From: Rugamonas sp. A1-17
GTDB lineage: Bacteria; Pseudomonadota; Gammaproteobacteria; Burkholderiales; Burkholderiaceae_D
DNA length: 64,000 bases
Direction of reading: 5' to 3'
Assembly (NCBI GenBank): GCA_025548565.1
Contig: JAJLPB010000009.1
Location: forward strand, 124,001-188,000
In this document: piece by piece, positions 1 to 8,134 of the stretch
How positions within the stretch are numbered: position 1 is the stretch's first letter
Layout: every line of letters begins with the position of its first letter
Translations under genes and position numbers: made by a program
Notes under the pieces: model-generated
Seen by the model: the letters and a program-made list of their open reading frames with translations, nothing else
Database searches by the model: none
What the model was told of the DNA's origin: nothing

Positions 1-236
1 TGGATCGCGCCGGTCAGGTCCTTCTGCCAGATGTCCGGCTCCTCGACGTCGAACAAGCCCTTGGTGAAGGTCAGCGCCTCGTTGGCGTGGATCGCGAAGG
101 CGATCAGGCGCACCATCATGCGCTCGTCGGTCTCGGACGGATGGCGCGCCAGCGTCAGCGACTGGGTCTCGTAGAAGTTGCGGTCCATGTCCGCGATCTG
201 CAGGTCGGCTTTGTAAATTGTTGCTTTAAGGGCCAT
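1..236 (-). CDS. yaeQ: YaeQ family protein (N-terminal part, runs off the window)
   Basis: The first 78 codons of a minus-strand gene are present; the rest lies left of the window. The product begins MALKATIYKADLQIADMDRN and continues with a stretch rich in RHPSETDERMMVRL, which is typical of the YaeQ family of small cytoplasmic proteins with a PD-(D/E)XK-like fold. The biochemical role of YaeQ is unsettled. The start ATG is at 236 and the gene lies 18 nt downstream of the purU stop on the same strand, so the two may be cotranscribed. Identification rests on the N-terminal segment only. Confidence 0.85.
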   Translation of the reverse strand, partial: MALKATIYKADLQIADMDRNFYETQSLTLARHPSETDERMMVRLIAFAIHANEALTFTKGLFDVEEPDIWQKDLTGAI

Positions 237-254
237 CGGTGAATCTCTGTGTGA

Positions 255-1124
255 TTATTTGAAGACGACAGTCTTGTCGCCGTTTTGCAAAATGCGGTGT
301 TCGACAAACCACTTCACGGCGCGCGCCAGCACCACGCACTCGACGTCGCGGCCGATGGCCGACAGCGTCTCGGCATCCATCGAATGGTCGACCCGCTCGA
401 CGTCCTGCTCGATGATCGGACCTTCATCCAGGTCGCCGGTGACGAAGTGCGCGGTGGCGCCGATCAGCTTGACGCCGCGGTGGTGCGCCTGCGCATACGG
501 CTTGGCGCCCTTGAAGCTCGGCAGGAAGGAGTGGTGGATGTTGATCGCCTTCCCTTTCAATGCCGCGCACAGGCCGGGCGACAGGATCTGCATGTAGCGC
601 GCCAGCACCACCAGGTCGATATTGTGCGAGTTCATCAGCTCGATGATCTTGGCTTCCTGCGCCAGCTTGGCCTCCTGCGGCGCGCCGGCGGCCAGCGGCA
701 GGTGGTGGAACGGGATGTTGTAGCTGGCCGCCAGCTGGTAGAAGTCCATGTGGTTGGACACGATGGCGGGAATCTCCACCGGCAGCAGGCCGCTCTTGTA
801 GCGGAACAGCAGGTCGTTGAGGCAATGGCCGATCTTCGACACCATCAGCATCACGCGCGGCTTGTAGTGGGCGTCGCGCAGCTCCCAGTCCAGCTTCATC
901 TCCGCGCCCAGCAGGCCGAAGTCGGCGCGCAGCAGGTCGTCGCTGACGTTGCGGTCTTCCAGCGCGAAGTGCACGCGCATGAAGAACAACTTCGATTCGC
1001 TATCGCCGAACTGGGCCGAGTCGATGATGTTGCAGCCGTGGTCGGCCAGGAAGCCCGATACGCGATGCACGATACCGCGCTGGTCCAGGCAAGAGAGTGT
1101 CAAAATGTATTCGGGATTGCTCAT
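255..1124 (-). CDS. purU: Formyltetrahydrofolate deformylase
   Basis: PurU hydrolyses 10-formyltetrahydrofolate to tetrahydrofolate and formate, balancing one-carbon pools and supplying formate for PurT-dependent purine synthesis in the cytosol. The 289-residue product has an N-terminal ACT domain (about residues 5-80, beginning YILTLSCLDQRGIVHRVSGF) and a C-terminal formyltransferase domain. That domain contains NHMDFYQLAASYNIPFHHLP, VLARYMQILS and NIHHSFLPSFKGAKPY, matching the usual Asn/His/Asp catalytic region. The frame is open upstream to 1259, but the ATG at 1124 gives the family length (about 280) and starts directly before the ACT strand. It is divergent from the oxidoreductase gene at 1249. 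Confidence 0.95.
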   Translation of the reverse strand: MSNPEYILTLSCLDQRGIVHRVSGFLADHGCNIIDSAQFGDSESKLFFMRVHFALEDRNVSDDLLRADFGLLGAEMKLDWELRDAHYKPRVMLMVSKIGHCLNDLLFRYKSGLLPVEIPAIVSNHMDFYQLAASYNIPFHHLPLAAGAPQEAKLAQEAKIIELMNSHNIDLVVLARYMQILSPGLCAALKGKAINIHHSFLPSFKGAKPYAQAHHRGVKLIGATAHFVTGDLDEGPIIEQDVERVDHSMDAETLSAIGRDVECVVLARAVKWFVEHRILQNGDKTVVFK

Positions 1125-1248
1125 ATCCACCATCGTTATAGGTCTAACAAGGCCGGTATTGTCGCACGGCTGGGCCCACACCGTAAAAATAGCACGCTCG
1201 TTCAATTTGAGATATATTGGCTGCCACACTCTACTTTGAGGATACAAA

Positions 1249-2277
1249 ATGACAATCAACGAGACAAATCTTCAATTCCGCCTGGCGGCCCGCCCGGTCG
1301 GCATGGTCAAGGACAGCGACTGGCAGCAGGTCAGCGAGCCGGTGCGCGACCCGGCCGACGGCGAGGTCGTGGTCAAGGTGCTGTACCTGTCGCTCGACCC
1401 CGCCATGCGCGGCTGGATGAACGAAGGCAAATCCTACATCGCGCCGGTCGGCATCGGCGAGGTGATGCGCGCCGGCGGCGTGGGCGTGGTGGTGGCGTCG
1501 AAGTCGCCGGACTTCGCGATCGGCGATTACGTGCAGGGCGGCACCGGCGTGCAGCGCTACTGGGTCGGCCCGGCCGGCGACAAGCGCCACGGCTTCCGCA
1601 AGGTCGATCCCAAGCTGGCGCCGCTGCCCACCTACCTCAACACGCTGGGCATGCCGGGCATGACCGCGTACTTCGGCCTGATCGAATCGGGCCAGCCCAA
1701 GGCCGGCGAGACGGTGGTGGTGTCCGGCGCGGCCGGCGCGGTCGGCCAGACGGTCGGCCAGGTGGCCAAGCAACTGGGCTGCCGCGTGGTCGGCATCGCG
1801 GGCGGCAAGGACAAGTGCGATTTCGTGGTCAACCAGCTCGGCTTCGACGCCTGCATCGACTACAAGGGCGGCTCGGTCAAGGACGGCCTCAAGGAACACT
1901 GCCCGAACGGCGTCGACGTCTACTTCGACAACGTCGGCGGCGAGATCCTCGACACAGTGCTCACCCGCATCAACCTGAAGGCGCGCATCGTCATCTGCGG
2001 CGCCATCTCGCAGTACAACAACACCACGCCGGTCAAGGGCCCGGCCAACTACCTGGCGCTGCTGGTGAACCGCGCACGCATGGAAGGCATCGTCGTGTTC
2101 GACTACGCGGACCGCTACCACCTGGGCATCGCCGCGCTGGGCCAGTGGATGAAGGAAGGCAAAGTCAAAAGCAAGGAAGACATCGTGCAGGGACTGGAGC
2201 GCTTCCCGCAGGCGCTCAACATGCTGTTCGAAGGGAAGAACTTCGGCAAGCTGGTGCTGCAGGTGGCGGCCGAATAA
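1249..2277 (+). CDS. NADP-dependent MDR-family oxidoreductase (CurA/prostaglandin-reductase-like)
   Basis: The 342-residue product is a zinc-independent medium-chain dehydrogenase/reductase of the type that reduces the double bond of alpha,beta-unsaturated carbonyls with NADPH. The N-terminal GroES-like part contains YLSLDPAMRGWM, characteristic of the CurA/leukotriene-B4-dehydrogenase group. The Rossmann motif SGAAGAVGQ lies near residue 156 and is followed by GIAGGKDKCDFV, where the lysine/arginine region normally binds the NADP phosphate. No catalytic-zinc cysteines are visible. A Shine-Dalgarno GAGGA precedes the ATG. The gene is monocistronic, since a strong terminator follows. Substrate cannot be read from sequence. 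Confidence 0.88.
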   Translation: MTINETNLQFRLAARPVGMVKDSDWQQVSEPVRDPADGEVVVKVLYLSLDPAMRGWMNEGKSYIAPVGIGEVMRAGGVGVVVASKSPDFAIGDYVQGGTGVQRYWVGPAGDKRHGFRKVDPKLAPLPTYLNTLGMPGMTAYFGLIESGQPKAGETVVVSGAAGAVGQTVGQVAKQLGCRVVGIAGGKDKCDFVVNQLGFDACIDYKGGSVKDGLKEHCPNGVDVYFDNVGGEILDTVLTRINLKARIVICGAISQYNNTTPVKGPANYLALLVNRARMEGIVVFDYADRYHLGIAALGQWMKEGKVKSKEDIVQGLERFPQALNMLFEGKNFGKLVLQVAAE

Positions 2278-2329
2278 ATTCCGGGAACTTTTCCGCGTCC
2301 GCGGCGTCTATCCTTCGGCTGCACATTCC

Positions 2330-2357
2330 GCCGGGCCGCAAGCCCGGCGTTTTTTTT
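2330..2357 (+). terminator. Rho-independent terminator of the MDR oxidoreductase gene
   Basis: A perfect 7-bp stem GCCGGGC (2330-2336) / GCCCGGC (2342-2348) with loop CGCAA is followed by G and a run of T. It lies 52 nt after the stop at 2277 and 20 nt before the phasin start, so it separates the two units. Confidence 0.92.
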
Positions 2358-2377
2358 AGTTCACGACGAGGAAGACC

Positions 2378-2821
2378 ATGTTCCCCCAATTTATTACCCC
2401 CGCAATCAAATCGCAGATCGAGATCCTGATCACCCTGTACACCGACCTGAACCAGCGCACGCTGGAAGCCCTGCAAAGCCTGAGCGAATTGAACATGCAA
2501 CTGGGCCGCGACCTGATCGCCGAAATGGGCGGCAACGTCCATCGGCTGATGGCCAGCAAGGACGCCACGCAACTGGGCGCGGCCGTCAGCGCCCAGCTCA
2601 CGCCGGGCGGCGCGGCGCTGCAGAACTACCAGAGGCACCTGGTCGACATCCTCAGCCGCGCCAACTCCAGCCTGGCGCAAACGGCCGCCACCCACATGCC
2701 GGCGGTGCGCCGCGCCGCCAACAACGTGGCCGAGGAAATCCTGCACCAGGCCTCCGAACAGACGGCGCGCGCCGCCGAGCAGATGTCCAGATACCAGATG
2801 GCCAGCGAGCTGCGTCACTAA
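2378..2821 (+). CDS. Phasin family protein (PHA granule-associated)
   Basis: Phasins coat polyhydroxyalkanoate granules and control their number and size. The 147-residue product is predicted almost entirely helical, begins with a short hydrophobic patch (MFPQFITPAIKSQIEILITL), and has the amphipathic pattern LEALQSLSELNMQLGRDLIA followed by repeated QTAATHMP/EILHQASEQTARAAEQ segments. This fits the short phasin family of betaproteobacteria. No PHA synthase or depolymerase gene is adjacent. A second, different granule-associated protein is encoded at 13137-13535. The SD GACGAGGAAG precedes the ATG. Confidence 0.88.
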   Translation: MFPQFITPAIKSQIEILITLYTDLNQRTLEALQSLSELNMQLGRDLIAEMGGNVHRLMASKDATQLGAAVSAQLTPGGAALQNYQRHLVDILSRANSSLAQTAATHMPAVRRAANNVAEEILHQASEQTARAAEQMSRYQMASELRH

Positions 2822-2883
2822 ACACGCCAAACGCGCCTCGGCCCGAGTGGAACTTCCGTCAACGTAGCACCTCTAACCATACA

Positions 2884-2910
2884 GAGCAGCGGGCTTCCAG
2901 CCCGCCGCTC
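2884..2910 (+). other. Long GC-rich hairpin between phasin and KGG genes
   Basis: GAGC-A-GCGGGC (2884-2894) pairs with GCCCGC-C-GCTC (2900-2910) around a 5-nt loop, with one A/C mismatch. There is no T tract after it, so it is not a classical intrinsic terminator. It could end the phasin transcript with Rho, or sit in the 5' leader of the KGG gene, whose ATG is 43 nt downstream. Confidence 0.6.
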
Positions 2911-2953
2911 GGGGAACCCAGACGGAATTTCAACCCACTCACGAGGAGGTCTT

Positions 2954-3313
2954 ATGGCCAGTAATTCAGGTAACGATCAAAGCAAGCCGAAGGGCACGGC
3001 CAAGCGCGGCTTTGCTGCGATGGACGAAGCAACCCAGCGCGCCATCGCCAGCAAGGGCGGTCAGGCGGCCCATCAAAAAGGCACGGCCCATGAATTCGAT
3101 TCGGAGGAGGCGCGCCGGGCCGGCCAGAAAGGCGGCGAGGCGGTCAGCCGCGACCGCGAACACATGGCGCAGATCGGCCGCAAGGGCGGGGAAAGCCGGC
3201 AGTCCGCGGCCCGCGCCAACGCCGCGAAAAACGCCGCGGCGTCGCACAGCGCCGGGTCGGAACAATCGGCCAAGGGAGGTAACCAGCAAGGCGGCAAGAC
3301 CGCCGAACGCTAA
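2954..3313 (+). CDS. KGG-domain general stress protein
   Basis: A 119-residue, very hydrophilic protein with the KGG repeat signature of plant-seed/Con-10-like and GsiB-like stress proteins. Repeats are seen as ASKGGQAA, GQKGGEAVS, GRKGGESRQ and AKGGNQQGGK, with AMDEATQRAI before the first one. Such proteins are hydrophilins linked to desiccation, osmotic and stationary-phase survival, but their molecular action is not settled. No signal peptide or membrane segment is present. An excellent SD (GAGGAGG) lies 9 nt before the ATG. It is a single-gene unit with a hairpin at either end. Confidence 0.9.
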   Translation: MASNSGNDQSKPKGTAKRGFAAMDEATQRAIASKGGQAAHQKGTAHEFDSEEARRAGQKGGEAVSRDREHMAQIGRKGGESRQSAARANAAKNAAASHSAGSEQSAKGGNQQGGKTAER

Positions 3314-3340
3314 GCGGCAGCACGCTGGCGCCGCTTCTTT
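3312..3340 (+). terminator. Probable terminator of the KGG gene
   Basis: AAGCGGC (3312-3318) pairs with GCCGCTT (3330-3336) around an 11-nt loop, followed by a short CTTT tract. It overlaps the KGG stop codon and lies just before the convergent IMPase-like gene ends at 3344, so it may serve both directions weakly. Confidence 0.6.
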
Positions 3341-3343
3341 CGC

Positions 3344-4168
3344 TCAAGCCGCCAGCACTTCCTGCAAGCGCCGCAGCATGGAGGCATGCGCGCCTGGCGA
3401 CGCGGCGGCGATGCTCGGCGAACCCAGCAAATAAGGCCGGCCGTCGATTTGCGTCGCTTGTCCGCCGGCCTCGCGCACCAGCAACGCGCCGCCTATGCAA
3501 TTGACGCTGTCGTCGCCGAATTCCCAGAACCCGTCGACGCGGCCGCACGCCACATACGCCAGTTGCAGCGAGGTCGCGCTCAGGTTGCGCACCGCCGCCA
3601 CGTCCGGCAGCATGGCGCTCAGCGCGGCGCCCGAGCGGCGCACCGCATGCCGGTCGCGGCCGGCGAACGGCGGCTGGCTGGTGGCGACGATGCCCTGGTA
3701 GTGGTGGGCGCGGCCGTTGACCCGTATCCGTTCGCCGTTGCGGAACGCGCCCTGCCCCCATACCGCATGGAACATCTCGTCATGCACCGCGTCGAAGATG
3801 GCGGTGAACACCGGCACGCCCTCGCGCATCAGGGTCAGCGACATGGCCCAGTTGGGAATCGCGCGCAGGAATTGCACCGCGCCGTCGATGGCGTCGCAGA
3901 TCCAGTATTCGCCGCGCGCGGCCAGCGCGGCGGTCTCGGCGTCTTCCGGCTCCGAGGTGTCGAGCTCGTTCTCCATCCAGGCGATGCCGGGGTACAGGCG
4001 CGCCAGCGCGCGCTTCATACCGGCGTTGGCGGCGCCGTCGATGCGATGGAAGGCGTTCATCATGTCGTCCACTTCGACCACCGGCTCGCCGCGCCAAAAG
4101 GTTTCGCACAGATCAGCGCCGGCCTCGCGCACCAGCGCCAGAACTTCTTCCGTATCGATTGCAGTCAT
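3344..4168 (-). CDS. Inositol monophosphatase family protein with altered active site
   Basis: A 274-residue protein with the overall IMPase layout. The metal motif DPLDGT reads DAIDGA (residues 92-97): both aspartates are kept, but the threonine that activates the attacking water is alanine. The later WD metal ligand, aligned with KPWDIAAG of the SuhB protein at 24400-25206, reads SVNCIGG (V222 N223), and the GEES region reads WMENEL. The fold is clear; classical phosphatase activity is doubtful. SD AAGGA precedes the ATG. It is divergent from the AraC regulator at 4269 with 100 bp between, suggesting that regulator controls it. Substrate unknown. Confidence 0.82.
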   Translation of the reverse strand: MTAIDTEEVLALVREAGADLCETFWRGEPVVEVDDMMNAFHRIDGAANAGMKRALARLYPGIAWMENELDTSEPEDAETAALAARGEYWICDAIDGAVQFLRAIPNWAMSLTLMREGVPVFTAIFDAVHDEMFHAVWGQGAFRNGERIRVNGRAHHYQGIVATSQPPFAGRDRHAVRRSGAALSAMLPDVAAVRNLSATSLQLAYVACGRVDGFWEFGDDSVNCIGGALLVREAGGQATQIDGRPYLLGSPSIAAASPGAHASMLRRLQEVLAA

Positions 4169-4268
4169 GCCGATTCCTTGTTATAAACCAAAGTCGTAGA
4201 TTGCCAGCAATCCGAAACAAACACTAACTGGCGACAGACAAGTAATATCGCAATCGGGCCAAAATCAT

Positions 4269-5066
4269 ATGGGCAGTAATTATTATGGCGAGAAGCGCCT
4301 GACGGACGAAATGCCCGTCATCGTGTCCGCGCAGCACGCCGACCATAACACCAACCGCACCACGCACACCCACCATCATCCGGAGGGGCAGCTGTACATC
4401 CCGCTGCAGGGAGTGATCGTGGTCGAGGCGGGCGACGTGCGCCAGGTGCTGCCGCGCGGCCGGCTGGGCTGGATACCGCCCAATATGCCGCACGGCGCCA
4501 GCGCCCACGGCAACAGCTTCAGGCCGGGCCTGGCCGGCTACACCATCCACCTGGCGCCTTCCTTGTGCGTCGACCTGCCAGCGCAATCGCGGGTGATGCG
4601 CATGTCGCCGCTGGCGGTGTCGCTGCTGGAGCGCATGTGCGCCTGGCCCCGGGGCATGCCGGCCGACGCCGCCGGACGGCGCCTGCTGACGGTGTTCCTG
4701 GACGAAGTCCGCACCGCCGACGAGGAACCGCTGCACCTGACCATGCCCCGCCATCCGCGCCTGCAAGCGATGGCGGCGGCCATCGCCGACCATCCCGCCG
4801 ACGAAACCGACCTCGACGAGTGGGCCGCCAGGCTGGGCTGGTCGCGCCGCACCCTGACCCGCCACTTCCGCGACCAGACCGGCATGTCGCTGGTCGAATG
4901 GCGCCAGGTGGCGCGCCTGCAAAAAGGCATGGAGCTGCTCAACGGCGGCGCCTCGGTGACGACCGTGGCGCTCAGCCTCGGCTACGACAGCGTCAGCAGT
5001 TTCATCGCCCTGTTCCGCCGCATCCTGGGCGTCACGCCGGCGCGCTTCGCCCAGTTCGACACCTGA
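4269..5066 (+). CDS. AraC family transcriptional regulator (cupin sensor)
   Basis: A 265-residue regulator with an N-terminal cupin-like effector domain, containing THHHPEGQLYIPLQGV and WIPPNMPHGASAHG (about residues 35-85). A C-terminal double helix-turn-helix (about 160-262) includes WAARLGWSRRTLTRHFRDQT and VALSLGYDSVSSFIALFRR. It is of the single-domain-sensor AraC type that often represses or activates the adjacent divergent gene. Here that is the IMPase-like gene at 4168. Its stop TGA abuts the convergent modE stop, forming TGATCA at 5064-5069. Effector unknown. Confidence 0.9.
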   Translation: MGSNYYGEKRLTDEMPVIVSAQHADHNTNRTTHTHHHPEGQLYIPLQGVIVVEAGDVRQVLPRGRLGWIPPNMPHGASAHGNSFRPGLAGYTIHLAPSLCVDLPAQSRVMRMSPLAVSLLERMCAWPRGMPADAAGRRLLTVFLDEVRTADEEPLHLTMPRHPRLQAMAAAIADHPADETDLDEWAARLGWSRRTLTRHFRDQTGMSLVEWRQVARLQKGMELLNGGASVTTVALSLGYDSVSSFIALFRRILGVTPARFAQFDT

Positions 5067-5879
5067 TCAGGCCGGCGTGCCGATGATCACGCTGGAAGCC
5101 TTGAAGATCGCGGTCGCCTCCATGCCCACATGCAGTTCCAGCGTGTCGCCGCTGTCGCGCGTGACGATGGCGGCGATGGCGCCGCCGCCCGGCAACTCGA
5201 TGCTGACCTCGGTGTTGACCGCGCCCACCTGCACCCGCGTGACCGTGCCGGTCAGGCGGTTGCGCGCCGAGAAGCGGGCGCCGCCCATCTGCGTCACCAC
5301 GATCACCGACGACGCCTTGATCAGCGCGAACGCCTCGGCGCCGACCACAAGGCTCAGGCTGTCGCTGCTGTCGCGCGTGATGGTGGCGACGATGTGCTGG
5401 CCGCCGACGATCTCCAGCGTCACCTCATCGTTCACCGCGCCCTCCTTGAGCGTCACCACCTTGCCGCTGAACTGGTTGCGCGCGCTGGTCTTCATCTTCA
5501 TCCTTTGTATCAACAGAAAATCATCCGCCAGCGCGTGCGACTGGCTGCTCAAGTGCGCCACGAATTGGCGATGCTCTTCGTCGATTTTACGGAAATTTTC
5601 CACAAGCTGCGCGCCACGCGAAGTCAGCCGTGTGCCGCCCCCGCCCTTGCCGCCGGCCAGCCGCTCCAGCAGCGGCTCGCCAGCCAGGTTGTTCATCGCC
5701 TCGATGGCGTCCCACGCACCCTTGTAGCTCATGCCGACCGCCTTGGCGGCGGCCGTGATGGAACCATGTTCGGCGATGGCCGCCAGCAGCGCCATCCGGT
5801 CCTGCCCGCCCAGCTTCTGGCCGCCGACGGTCAGCCACACATTGCCTTGCAAGGCCATTGCTTGTTCTTCAGGCTTCAT
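5067..5879 (-). CDS. modE: Molybdate-responsive transcriptional regulator ModE
   Basis: ModE is a cytoplasmic dimer that binds molybdate and represses the modABC transport operon. The 270-residue product has an N-terminal LysR-like winged helix (LLAAIAEHGSITAAAKAVGM). Two tandem Mop/TOBE domains follow, starting SARNQFSGKVVTLKEGAVND and SARNRLTGTVTRVQVGAVNT, the full-length ModE architecture of E. coli. The ATG at 5879 overlaps the modC stop by 11 nt and has GGAG four bases upstream; a second in-frame ATG at 5858 is possible. It is the last gene of a modABCE unit, giving autoregulation through the operator at 8030-8057. Confidence 0.93.
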   Translation of the reverse strand: MKPEEQAMALQGNVWLTVGGQKLGGQDRMALLAAIAEHGSITAAAKAVGMSYKGAWDAIEAMNNLAGEPLLERLAGGKGGGGTRLTSRGAQLVENFRKIDEEHRQFVAHLSSQSHALADDFLLIQRMKMKTSARNQFSGKVVTLKEGAVNDEVTLEIVGGQHIVATITRDSSDSLSLVVGAEAFALIKASSVIVVTQMGGARFSARNRLTGTVTRVQVGAVNTEVSIELPGGGAIAAIVTRDSGDTLELHVGMEATAIFKASSVIIGTPA

Positions 5880-6570
5880 TGCGCTCCACGAGATCCAGTT
5901 CCTTGATTTCGGCCATGCTACCATTTTCCATCCGCAGCACATGGTCGCCGAAGGCGCGCACATCCTCGGGATCGTGCGTGATCAGCAGCATCGGAATGCC
6001 GAGCCGGCGTTGCAGCGCGTTCAGCTCGGCGCGCATGCGCTGGCGCAGGCCCGGATCCAGCGCCGCGAACGGTTCGTCCAGCAGCAGCGCCCGCGGTTCC
6101 GGCGCCAGCGCGCGCGCCAGCGCCACCCGCTGCCGCTGGCCGCCGGACAGTTGATGCGGCAACTGGTGCGCCACATGCTCCAACTCGAACGCCTGCAACC
6201 AGTAGCGCACCGCCTCGCCATCCACCCGCGCCAGCGGATTGCGCCAGCCGCGCCGCAGGCCGAAGGCGATGTTCTGCCGCACGTTCAAGTGCGGGAACAG
6301 CGCGTAGTCCTGGAACAGATAGGCCAGCTGGCGCCGCTGCGCTGGCACGTCGATCCCGCCGCCGCTGTCGAACAGCCGGCGGCCCGCCACCTCGATGTGG
6401 CCGCGGTCGGGCGTGCTCAGGCCGGCCACCGCCTTCAGCAGCAGGCTCTTGCCCGCGCCCGACGGGCCGTAGATCACGATGCGCTGGCTGCTCGACGTCA
6501 ACTGCGCGCGCAGCTCGAAGGTCCGCGAGCCGGAGCGCAGGGTCTTGCCGATGTCGATATTGATTTGCAT
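5869..6570 (-). CDS. modC: Molybdenum ABC transporter ATP-binding protein ModC (short form)
   Basis: The ATPase of the ModABC molybdate importer. In 233 residues it has Walker A GPSGAGKS (35-42), signature LSGGQRQRVALARAL (140-154), Walker B LLLDEPFAALD (161-171) and the switch histidine in LLITHDPEDV. It ends about 30 residues after the switch. Typical ModC is about 350 residues and carries a C-terminal regulatory TOBE/Mop domain that is absent here. The molybdate-binding Mop domains in this locus occur only in ModE. It starts 2 nt after the modB stop and its last codons overlap modE. Confidence 0.92.
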   Translation of the reverse strand: MQINIDIGKTLRSGSRTFELRAQLTSSSQRIVIYGPSGAGKSLLLKAVAGLSTPDRGHIEVAGRRLFDSGGGIDVPAQRRQLAYLFQDYALFPHLNVRQNIAFGLRRGWRNPLARVDGEAVRYWLQAFELEHVAHQLPHQLSGGQRQRVALARALAPEPRALLLDEPFAALDPGLRQRMRAELNALQRRLGIPMLLITHDPEDVRAFGDHVLRMENGSMAEIKELDLVERNEA

Positions 6571-6572
6571 GC

Positions 6573-7262
6573 TCAGGCCTGCGGGTTGCGGTTAGGCGTC
6601 AGTTTGTTGGCCGCGATCAGCACCACGATGCAGACCACGGAAGTGATAATCACCAGCAGGTTGGCGCTGTCGTCCTGTCCCGCCTGCACGGCCTCGTACA
6701 CGGCGATCGACAGCGTCTGCGTCTTGCCGGGGATGCTGCCGGCCACCATCAGCGTCGCGCCGAACTCGCCCATCGAACGCGCGAAGGCCAGCAAGGCGCC
6801 GCCCAGCACGCCGCGCCAGGCCAGCGGCAGCGTCACGCGCAGGAACACGCCGAACGGCGATATCCCCAGCACCCTGGCGGCCTGCTCCAGTTGCGTGTCG
6901 ACCGTCTCGAACGCCGCCCGCGCGCCCTTGAGCACCAGCGGAAACGCCACCACGGCCGCCGCGATCACCGCCGCCTGCCAGGTGAAGATCAGGTTGATGC
7001 CGAACGTGCGCTGCAGCCACGCGCCGATCACGCCATTGCGGCCGATCACCACCAGCAGATAGTAGCCCAGCACGGTCGGCGGCATCACCATCGGCAGCGT
7101 CAGCAGCGCATCCAGCAGCTCGCGCCCCGGAAAGCGCTTGCGCGCCAGCAGGTAGCCCAGCGCCACGCCAAACAGCAAGTCCAGCAACGTCGCCCAGCAC
7201 GCCACCTTCAGCGACAGCCGCAGCGCGATCCAAGCCGGTTCGGCGAGAAAACTGTTTATCAC
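6573..7262 (-). CDS. modB: Molybdate ABC transporter permease ModB
   Basis: The inner-membrane permease of the molybdate importer, 229 residues from the GTG at 7262, the usual ModB length. About five hydrophobic helices are visible, beginning IALRLSLKVACWATLLDLLF. PMVMPPTVLGYYLLV and the cytoplasmic EAA loop EQAARVLGISPFGVFLRVTL, which docks on ModC, are also present. The GTG lies one base after the modA TAA (TAACGTG), so translation is probably coupled. An upstream ATG inside modA was not chosen because the added residues belong to the modA frame overlap and look non-native. Confidence 0.93.
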   Translation of the reverse strand: MINSFLAEPAWIALRLSLKVACWATLLDLLFGVALGYLLARKRFPGRELLDALLTLPMVMPPTVLGYYLLVVIGRNGVIGAWLQRTFGINLIFTWQAAVIAAAVVAFPLVLKGARAAFETVDTQLEQAARVLGISPFGVFLRVTLPLAWRGVLGGALLAFARSMGEFGATLMVAGSIPGKTQTLSIAVYEAVQAGQDDSANLLVIITSVVCIVVLIAANKLTPNRNPQA

Positions 7263-7263
7263 G

Positions 7264-8007
7264 TTACGGGCGGCCGAAACCGTACTTGGCCAGGATCGCC
7301 TGGCCGGACGACGACAACACATAGTCCGCAAACTTGCGGCCGGCCGCCGCTTGCGGGCCGGCCGCGATCACCGCGATCGGATAGCTGACCGGGGTGTCGG
7401 TCGGAACGGTGGCGACCACCTTGACCTTGTCCTTCATCACGGCGGCATCGGTGGCGTAGACAAAGCCGGCGTCGACCTCGCCGCGCGCCACGTAGTCCAG
7501 GCTCTGGCGCACCGAGGCGCCGTAGATGGCCTTGGGTTCGACGGCGGCCCACAGTTTGGCCTGCTCCAGCGCGTGCTTGGTGTAGCGGCCCACCGGCACG
7601 CTGGCCGGATTGCCCATCGTCACGCGCGCGACGCCGGCCTGCTGCAAGTCGGCGATGCCCTTGATCGGCAGCGTGGCGGCGGCCGGCGTGATCAGCACCA
7701 GGCTGTTGCTGGCGAAGTTCCGGCGGCTGGCCGGGGCCAGCAATTTCAGCGTATCGGCCTTGTCCATCGCATCCTGGTCGGCCGAGGCGAACACGTCCAC
7801 CGGCGCGCCCTTGGCGATCTGCTGCACCAGCGGATCGGAGGCGGCGAAATTGAACTGCACCTTGTCGCCCGCGTGCGCCTTCTCGTAGGCGGCGCCGATT
7901 TCCTTGAAGGCATTGGTCAGGCTGGCCGCGGCCGACACCGTGATCTCCGCCGCCGACGCGCCCGTCGCCGCCAACATCAGCACCACCCCAAGTTTCAACG
8001 CACGCAT
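7264..8007 (-). CDS. modA: Molybdate ABC transporter substrate-binding protein ModA
   Basis: The periplasmic molybdate/tungstate-binding protein, 247 residues. A cleavable signal peptide MRALKLGVVLMLAATGASAA is followed by EITVSAAASLTNAFKEIG, the typical ModA N-terminus carrying oxyanion-binding serines. TMGNPASVPVGRYTKHAL and EVDAGFVYATDA are further family motifs. The frame is open upstream, but ATG 8007 has AAGGA 8 nt before it and directly begins the signal peptide. First gene of the modABCE unit, directly downstream of a ModE-type operator. Confidence 0.95.
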   Translation of the reverse strand: MRALKLGVVLMLAATGASAAEITVSAAASLTNAFKEIGAAYEKAHAGDKVQFNFAASDPLVQQIAKGAPVDVFASADQDAMDKADTLKLLAPASRRNFASNSLVLITPAAATLPIKGIADLQQAGVARVTMGNPASVPVGRYTKHALEQAKLWAAVEPKAIYGASVRQSLDYVARGEVDAGFVYATDAAVMKDKVKVVATVPTDTPVSYPIAVIAAGPQAAAGRKFADYVLSSSGQAILAKYGFGRP

Positions 8008-8029
8008 CGATTTTTCCTTTAAGTAATGA

Positions 8030-8057
8030 ATCGCAATAAACTCGATTATATAGCGAT
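8030..8057 (-). promoter_or_regulatory. ModE operator upstream of modA
   Basis: A 28-bp imperfect palindrome: ATCGCAATAAA (8030-8040), spacer CTCGAT, TATATAGCGAT (8047-8057). Read on the gene strand it is ATCGCTATATA-N6-TTTATTGCGAT, close to the known E. coli ModE consensus of two ATCGnTATATA-type half-sites 6 bp apart. It ends 22 bp before the modA start codon, where bound ModE would block transcription. Confidence 0.88.
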
Positions 8058-8134
8058 AGTCAGGTCCCGGCACTACGCACAAGGGACTATGGATGTTATG
8101 CTGAAATATTATTTAAAAACCATGATTACATCCC

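Noticed and set aside
2854..2867. TTCCG-TCAA-CGTAG upstream of the KGG gene
   Set aside because: Three of ten half-site bases differ and the position for a -10 is GC-rich. Not counted as a regulon member.
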